Assembly (NCBI GenBank): GCA_002176905.1
Contig: MSYE01000191.1
Coordinates: 1-10,085, forward strand
Direction: 5' to 3'
DNA: 10,085 nt
Origin: a bacterium F11
Lineage (GTDB): Bacteria > Elusimicrobiota > Elusimicrobia > F11
The translations under genes were made by a program, and so were the position numbers. This document shows positions 9,801 through 10,085 of this stretch, piece after piece (the stretch's first letter is position 1; every line of letters starts with the position of its first letter). The notes beneath the pieces were generated by a model that did not search any database, was not told the origin of the DNA, and was given only the letters and a program-made list of their open reading frames with translations.

Positions 9801-9824
9801 TTTTATTGGAAGTAGTCGAAGCAT
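687..9824 (-). CDS. Giant (3,045 aa) exported multi-module membrane protein with TraB/ChaN-like N-terminal domain and two tandem ~750-aa modules
   Basis: One uninterrupted frame runs from an ATG at 9822-9824 to a TGA at 687-689. The start is fixed by an in-frame stop 39 bases upstream (9864-9866), by a signal peptide beginning at Met1, and by the next Met being far downstream (residue 144). No Shine-Dalgarno sequence is visible; the bases before ATG are CAAGCCC. Order: signal peptide 1-29; TraB/ChaN-like domain about 110-520; membrane segment 666-687; helical region without recognised homology 710-1270; Pro/Gly-rich stretch and membrane segment 1271-1353; module 1 at 1354-2099; polytopic linker 2100-2299; module 2 from 2300 to about 3035. 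The two modules are offset by 946-950 residues and are about half identical by eye. I find only four cysteines (355, 574, 867, 1661). The last six to nine residues are probably antisense of the convergent gene. The protein is likely exported and anchored in the envelope. Its overall function is unknown. Genes this long are typical of Omnitrophota-like genomes. Confidence 0.93.
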   Translation of the reverse strand: MLRLLPIKKLISAFLALVLFLTNVVLAHALEANLWNERQSHLPQNRNYQLAQTPTTLPNLLPTLLPKNLQTLDESQSKNRQTGLLTKPSAEVGVSAILSVLPHQFGTIRNIVGTTSNRVIVHLQDVHQNKEAQTNIGKTLQALMESGLVDLVALEGAFEKIDLAPFHKFHDQDSVRKVANYLFKENKISGPLHLALTHSKNIPPFVGVDDYSLYQANVEAYQKSVGLVKANKEKWEMWGLNLAKQKTSLFSIPLQEFDSAVQAYRTGTLSLGHYLHRISHYTDEISPDIEIFLEALKMESSMNLTVVEAERSRLIKDLVQKLDKSNLKSLMDHSLAYRSGSLPHTAFYHYLKNLCEKVDLPLPHYPHMDRYIQYVLLSENIDPKKLIKESKKREEAIYTSLIKTEKESRLIQESRQQYLVGKLLDFALTSEEWKEYKIKLGGPLGGRERNIEVFESFYHHAEARDKAISNNLFAAMKTHSAEVAVLITGGFHAKGIRKQLRNLPPSSLSPQSVGIVTFVPKITKVTTEAGSAYLGVFTQEKTPLEKLFEGDSLFLSQNWEPGIRMVRGLTPVLCQGLSQVKTGLTDFAHFGLKVVGVKIKKNGPRITGTLTSLQKKVTLHLNLDSEEEIDKVELTNPDLAEKVLDKFEQTDLTSYVTTRSLSDWKNTTAALMTLAPVLVLVLFAIWGDGTLDMAGVALAHVPIGVQFGEGGNKNIEWETRERIKELADNHELRESPTPQGFEQAARDITRTAHLNDEQNRQWVFEMVRNLYRPNTGIPEDLIPLLRQTIEQYFRAFTLFYIPKSTDQHIDEASLARYYDEDEQLEFWRYLILWLMTVEESLSREDWGDISRLGDQIEFVQRLYRIVCHKLVELDGPDVVNLVHTNRIRDVIADLDYNKDHKELARMGAYIMVHWSKDWVTEKQAELLAQQKKNIEKKELPFSSYFHPEEPTPDELFQKYTVEKFLPKLWLRLVRILAPTRNPFYYFPISRLVKKAEKKKMVIFSYPYPEAHGKENTLPDTMRFQIAWLNVMIKRRERISGQKAADSLRLALNLNGFIPPLREWLNANRISLEDWQILEEIEKYLTTDDPNPLKEMFEHHGEIIHMTADAGVFLRYFEELRGLLQEKSIIPALFDNADLDQIRGKKMVEWINEGKDSLFQTIVFTSGVVVPKGIDKDLHPLKIVQSSTVSRTKEVRDSLLPVFQKVADFLHIDYHAGEVNSVLFPVGLSEDVIDAFRTIGGELNDRFQNTSKNIDYIVITKEEDKGFKPVAPVTDYSPILVFPFGPSTPGRYFPQSPGSGSPKGGPQAIINAFGGYPFISLLSTAALLLILVAGVASLGYMMNWDPTPMATSRSFAGLGFLWFPIFPWSMSMVRTKGLQGGSHSKKVKGLERPREISQKDWKELTKHQNDWDQVSLKARRFLVRELIEIVQREKLFFSNELSIHYEDFATIRLPSIGKRLSYFYRYYSDQARNKDFIIDYILDELDIDLARYPPRVIRTLEDLDEYKSKRKRKTRLKINWEEVDWNLIKELVEDLAAQVQPKQKTRRQFLRMRPDKVKKAILSLRSQDFRVRHRKLGTSMETLITVINEKLTREKIPKTPYWTLFEKIGYLDPDLPTLAEIETLQDLKHLQEEGALKDIQWGKLREFNPSFLWRAVKELTTCVVYKAKTREEIEERFHLVTTEDVTKLVDTDWKKEIPGFGRSLDHLFQHLVENKPKKVNFMTFLLEYLDFEKDIPSVDKAYHIEDVRKIHAVGALKGFFWGQLPKTAQRALVQELSYLRSILTKRFLVRAALKNLGPYHYTSIIIGTIGRSLHGLFEHHLNGKRIEKDKTGYFLTSVGFATSSNALLTYFDDMEEGFRLAKKSDFPLDEEELRRSISRINGQMRVRLTSDLRWELSRAILRAEKARPKNKIDYVKKWKKGLEAYAALLDTAEWMPKTFLEELEAAQEDRSGINENRRIKPLIKLAEQVIDIQSTTESKDIIELITELWDIHLDGVFENNFAWIRLSEIAQVDPPLVIRTLGQIPHNHNGHDVRDFLRHDHGKNMLAWIERHAGLMKGSLKFNGKQVQLRLKEDQARERPVKKKAEDADLSIQAISLINSSVAFILVSGVWGLLKWGGWDVPAVFMSGATLVLLNFLGLMVLNFGFYVVNQIWGDQMPTGPPISLYGTTATGNPSSTFIRYNSTTDQFELNPALYWLLRHDLFVFRAMGHFLLLVSFAFVHENLHRWGIKSEWYTYLLGHIFPMVLISSLFQAYPTVGFELMMPVMMLVATVIALPPFEDWNIKPLPFLVDIGWFGGSFAFAGIGSFRNPVFTWSMPMVPTRGSGMTKKVQQSIGLIRPPEISEKDWNEISKPNTLWKLVSKEAKAHLVRELLAIAERDNLFFTPEFRIQRFDLMEIKLPSIGKTIHQLYRDYLKLAKNKDYTVDYMLKDLGIDLKDYTPRVIRTLEDLEEYKAIRKKRWPKRQKVKIPWDEADWNLIKELVEDLAAQLHSPSKTRRQFLMMRDDKVKKAILSMRQKEFKKKHRALGTSLEYLPRELSSQLRNKKIPKTSYWYLYEKIGYLEEGLPTLKKIKSLPDLKKLVDAGAFKVIPWKEIREHNPGFLRRAIEELVAVAVYKAETRSEIIEAAREVTPRDVAKLIAPDWKKEIPGYGKSLDTLFKLLYTVKPKDENFMVFLLNYLGYDGELPKVSETFHVDDVRFLDRLGALKGEIWGLIPKTAQRALVKELGSVRTIVLERKREKNNLSSLKSRNFRTIKIGSIQRTLSGLLGHYTNHRINELKKPGVVLDAIGFARNPKVLIKYLDDMEAGFKLARRKDFPLDENRFIEKAKWLSNRMRVRRANDLRLELSRALLRAHRARPKNKIRVVRKWKKALEAYAALLDTAQWMPETFLEVIEEAEKIRSRVEGVKGVQALINLAEKVIKIQGGEEPKEINRWLYVLWDTQDSGILEDNNMWVQLNELIQVNPSSVINALGQIPRGHMGVDVLSFLGDERGQKLLEKIERYAGLLEGSLAVKEGQVRVQLQKGQIPKRKGKAKDNKSETVLNAKK
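695..715. other. Probable rearrangement junction between the two convergent module copies
   Basis: On the + strand, similarity to the module's membrane segment holds until about codon 233 (position 702). On the - strand, similarity to the module's basic link holds until about residue 3035 and is lost in the last residues, which read antisense to the + strand membrane segment. Both genes therefore change from homologous to antisense-derived sequence in the same short interval. No terminator hairpin with a T-run is visible here. Confidence 0.55.
720..2927 (-). repeat. Protein repeat module 2 (residues 2300 to ~3035)
   Basis: This is the second tandem module. Similarity to module 1 begins without gaps at FAGIGSF (2300, matching 1354), continues through WSMPMVPTRG (2313-2322) and RPPEISEKDW (2337-2346), and ends in the C-terminal domain (LEAYAALLDTAQWMP at 2871-2885, NALGQIP at 2968-2974, YAGLLEGSLAV at 3001-3011). 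The best-preserved block is 2470-2528, with about 42 of 59 residues identical to module 1 by hand count. Unlike module 1 and the + strand copy, it is not followed by a membrane segment: the protein stops about 20 residues after the domain. This suggests loss of downstream modules. Confidence 0.9.
1260..2639 (-). repeat. Four nested ~110-125-aa sub-repeats in module 2 (residues ~2396-2855)
   Basis: The unit starts are SIGKTIHQLY (2400), ALGTSLEYL (2524), GYGKSLDTLF (2648) and SIQRTLSGLL (2757), spaced 124, 124 and 109. They line up one-to-one with the four units of module 1, so the internal fourfold duplication is older than the duplication of the whole module. Central units carry DAGAFKVIPW (2581-2590) and RLGALKGEIW (2701-2710), each followed by a helix ending RAIEEL or RALVKEL. 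Confidence 0.65.
2928..3527 (-). other. Polytopic membrane linker with HENLH motif (residues 2100-2299)
   Basis: Several hydrophobic segments fall here: about 2098-2115, 2120-2148, 2201-2220, 2233-2252, 2256-2277 and 2286-2305. They suggest five or six membrane passes, with a polar Gly/Thr/Ser loop at 2150-2190. At the end of the third segment is H2220-E-N-L-H2224, an HExxH zinc-peptidase-type motif. Further histidines lie at 2209 and 2239, and an Asp at 2290 sits in a later hydrophobic segment (PFLVDIGWFGG). This loosely recalls the layout of intramembrane site-2-type metalloproteases, but the similarity is only at motif level. The first two segments match those of the + strand copy at 1-705. 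Alternatively this is just a membrane anchor. Confidence 0.7.
3528..5765 (-). repeat. Protein repeat module 1 (residues 1354-2099)
   Basis: This is the first of two long tandem modules. It opens with a short hydrophobic run and the motif WSMSMVRTKG (1367-1376), then RPREISQKDW (1391-1400). Four degenerate units of about 110-125 residues follow, roughly 1450-1905. A distinct C-terminal domain runs 1906-2072: LEAYAALLDTAEWMP at 1921-1935, DPPLVIRTLGQIP at 2012-2024, HAGLMKGSLKF at 2051-2061. The same landmarks occur in the same order in module 2 at +946 residues, rising to +950 after a four-residue insertion near 1510. No known domain is recognised. The composition is basic and aromatic-rich, which would suit binding to nucleic acid, polysaccharide or protein, but this cannot be decided from the sequence. 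Confidence 0.9.
4110..5477 (-). repeat. Four nested ~110-125-aa sub-repeats in module 1 (residues ~1450-1905)
   Basis: Units start at similar words: SIGKRLSYFY (1454), KLGTSMETL (1574), GFGRSLDHLF (1698) and TIGRSLHGLF (1807), spaced 120, 124 and 109 residues apart. Each then has a hydrophobic helix ending near an LG-[IVFY]-[DG]-like turn, a [ST]-x-x-D-[LV] element, a Gly-Ala-[LF]-Lys turn in the two central units, a Trp, and a helix of the R-A-x-x-E-L type. The fourth unit is the most diverged. The pattern recalls short DNA-binding-type helical repeats, but only weakly. Confidence 0.65.
5766..6014 (-). other. Pro/Gly/Ser-rich linker and transmembrane segment (residues 1271-1353)
   Basis: Residues 1271-1304 are rich in Pro, Gly, Phe and Ser (for example GPSTPGRYFPQSPGSGSPKG) and look disordered or extended. 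A clear hydrophobic segment follows at about 1315-1341, from PFISLLS to SLGYMM. This linker is much shorter than the one before module 2, so the connecting membrane parts are not repeated as faithfully as the soluble modules. Confidence 0.7.
6015..7697 (-). other. Unrecognised 560-residue helical region (residues 710-1270)
   Basis: This part has no similarity to the repeat modules and no motif I recognise. It is strongly charged, rich in Glu, Lys, Arg, Trp and Tyr, and appears largely alpha-helical, for example 719-800 and 820-935. Around 995-1260 the pattern becomes mixed alpha/beta with short hydrophobic strands such as KKMVIFSYPYPEA (998-1010), QTIVFTSGVVVP (1159-1170) and IDYIVITKEE (1253-1262). 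That could be a separate globular domain. There are no clear catalytic motifs. It lies between two membrane segments, so it would face one side of the membrane. Confidence 0.5.
7764..7829 (-). other. Transmembrane segment, residues 666-687
   Basis: A stretch of about 20 hydrophobic residues (from NTTAALM to LFAIWG) lies between charged flanks. It is the first membrane segment after the signal peptide and separates the TraB/ChaN-like part from the large helical region. Confidence 0.75.
8265..9497 (-). other. TraB/ChaN/EreA-like (TIKI-fold) domain, residues ~110-520
   Basis: Three motifs fit the TraB/PrgY/GumN/ChaN/EreA superfamily in the right order and spacing. The first is a strand followed by H-x-x-D-x-H-x-N-x-x-x-Q (VHLQDVHQNKEAQ, 121-133). 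The second is a strand ending in Glu-Gly (LVALEGA, 151-157). The third, near the end, is a hydrophobic strand with G-G-F-H (VLITGGFHAKG, 485-495), resembling the late Gly-x-x-His of ChaN. A fourth conserved-looking element, VGVDDYSLYQAN (206-217), sits between them. The 270 residues from 217 to 484 are helical and are an insertion relative to compact members. In known members the His and Glu residues line a metal or haem site, or serve in hydrolysis. The activity here is not known. The position directly after the signal peptide places the domain outside the cytoplasmic membrane. The superfamily assignment is inferred from motifs only. Confidence 0.65.
9738..9824 (-). other. Sec-type signal peptide (residues 1-29)
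   Basis: The N terminus has a positively charged start (Arg3, Lys8, Lys9) and an uninterrupted hydrophobic core from about Leu10 to Ala27. It ends in an A-H-A tripeptide at 27-29 that fits the -3/-1 rule for signal peptidase I, with predicted cleavage before Leu30. The following 80 residues are polar, rich in Gln, Thr, Pro and Leu, and look like a flexible linker. There is no cysteine at +1, so it is not a lipoprotein signal. Confidence 0.85.
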
Positions 9825-9837
9825 GGGCTTGAAATTG

Positions 9838-9957
9838 ACAATTGACCATTGACGATTGACAATTCAGGAAAGAATTTTTATTGATTTTGATTGAACGTTG
9901 GCTATTTTGGGGACTTTTGGGTCTTCCGTAAATGGTCAATGGTCAATGGTCAATTGT
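9838..9957. repeat. Inverted repeat made of 7-bp tandem units (TTGACNA / TGGTCAA)
   Basis: The left arm 9838-9864 and right arm 9931-9957 are reverse complements at 25 of 27 positions, with a perfect 16-bp core (ACAATTGACCATTGAC). They are separated by 66 bp. Each arm is a heptamer array: four TTGACNA units at 9835-9862 and three TGGTCAA units at 9933-9953. The element ends 13 bases before the giant gene's start codon and could fold as a long hairpin in its leader RNA. It resembles the short tandemly repeated heptamers known from cyanobacteria and other genomes. It could also be a remnant of a small non-autonomous mobile repeat. Confidence 0.85.
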
Positions 9958-9963
9958 TACTAG

Positions 9964-9969
9964 ATTATA
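9964..9969 (-). promoter_or_regulatory. Candidate -10 hexamer (TATAAT) for the giant gene
   Basis: A perfect TATAAT lies on the - strand about 140 bases upstream of the start codon. No acceptable -35 hexamer is found at 16-18 bp. If used, transcription would start close to 9957, the first base of the inverted repeat, so the whole hairpin would be in the leader. The surrounding DNA is AT-rich, so chance occurrence is possible. Confidence 0.3.
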
Positions 9970-9977
9970 AGGATGGC

Positions 9978-9996
9978 GTCTTAAGAAGGTCTTAAG
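9978..9996. promoter_or_regulatory. Paired GTCTTAAG direct repeat, possible operator
   Basis: GTCTTAAG occurs at 9978-9985 and 9989-9996, an 11-bp period (one helical turn). Each copy contains the palindrome CTTAAG. The pair sits where a -35 element would be expected for the TATAAT at 9964-9969, which would suit an activator or repressor site. No T-run follows on either side, so it is not a good terminator. Confidence 0.3.
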
Positions 9997-10085
9997 GAGT
10001 TGTAAAAAAGTTGAAACAATTATTCATGCTGTTATTTCAATATGTTTTTGTATTTTTTTGGGCAAATTCCGATGAGCGAACTTGA
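9997..10085. other. AT-rich intergenic sequence without a supported feature
   Basis: The remainder of the 261-bp region upstream of the giant gene is AT-rich, with A- and T-runs. An ATG at 10042 on the + strand opens a frame to the window edge, but it has no ribosome binding site and is too short to support a gene. On the - strand a weak TTGCCC / TATTGA pair with 17-bp spacing could serve as another promoter. Confidence 0.3.

Noticed and set aside
9715..9939. 74-codon - strand frame overlapping the giant gene's start and the leader repeat
   Set aside because: It reads through the heptamer repeat and out of frame through the signal peptide. Its composition is repeat-derived and there is no sign of a protein family.
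9835..9957. Heptamer arrays considered as a CRISPR array
   Set aside because: The units are 7 bp and directly adjacent, with no unique spacers of regular length.
9978..10012. CTTAAG pair considered as a rho-independent terminator
   Set aside because: The stem is only 6 bp and AT-rich, and neither strand has a T-run directly after it.
10042..10085. Possible gene start on the + strand running off the window edge
   Set aside because: Only 14 codons are visible, with no ribosome binding site and Phe-rich content from a T-run; it cannot be supported.

Overview
Organism: bacterial DNA with a GC content judged by eye to be in the mid-40s, almost entirely filled by one giant gene. A secreted or membrane-anchored protein of about 3,000 residues, with a TraB/ChaN-like domain behind a signal peptide and very long helical, repeated segments, suggests an uncultured lineage such as Candidatus Omnitrophota (OP3) or a relative. 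Oversized proteins of this kind are known from that group. The assignment is inference: the window holds no rRNA, tRNA or housekeeping marker.

Layout, left to right. (1) Positions 1-825, + strand: the 3' end of a gene that enters from outside the window. It is a diverged third copy of the C-terminal domain found twice in the giant protein, plus the membrane segment that follows that domain. (2) Positions 687-9824, - strand: a single uninterrupted 3,045-codon gene. In protein order it encodes a signal peptide (1-29), a TraB/ChaN/EreA-like domain (about 110-520), a transmembrane segment (666-687), a 560-residue region without recognised homology (710-1270), a Pro/Gly-rich stretch and a transmembrane segment (1271-1353), repeat module 1 (1354-2099), a polytopic membrane linker with an HExxH motif (2100-2299), and repeat module 2 (2300 to about 3035). 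(3) Positions 9825-10085: a short leader or intergenic region with an imperfect inverted repeat built of 7-bp tandem units, a consensus-like -10 hexamer and a paired CTTAAG motif.

The two genes converge and overlap by 139 bp. Each loses its similarity to the repeat module at nearly the same place (about 700-715). Each ends in a short tail that is simply the antisense of the other gene. This looks like an inversion or rearrangement junction (or a mis-assembly) inside what was once a longer array of modules.

How it may work together (inference): the protein is exported, held in the membrane by several hydrophobic segments, and presents two (ancestrally at least three) large charged helical modules, with a possible enzyme-like domain near the N terminus. 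Each module is itself built from four degenerate units of about 110-125 residues, so the architecture is nested repeats. No function can be assigned to the modules.
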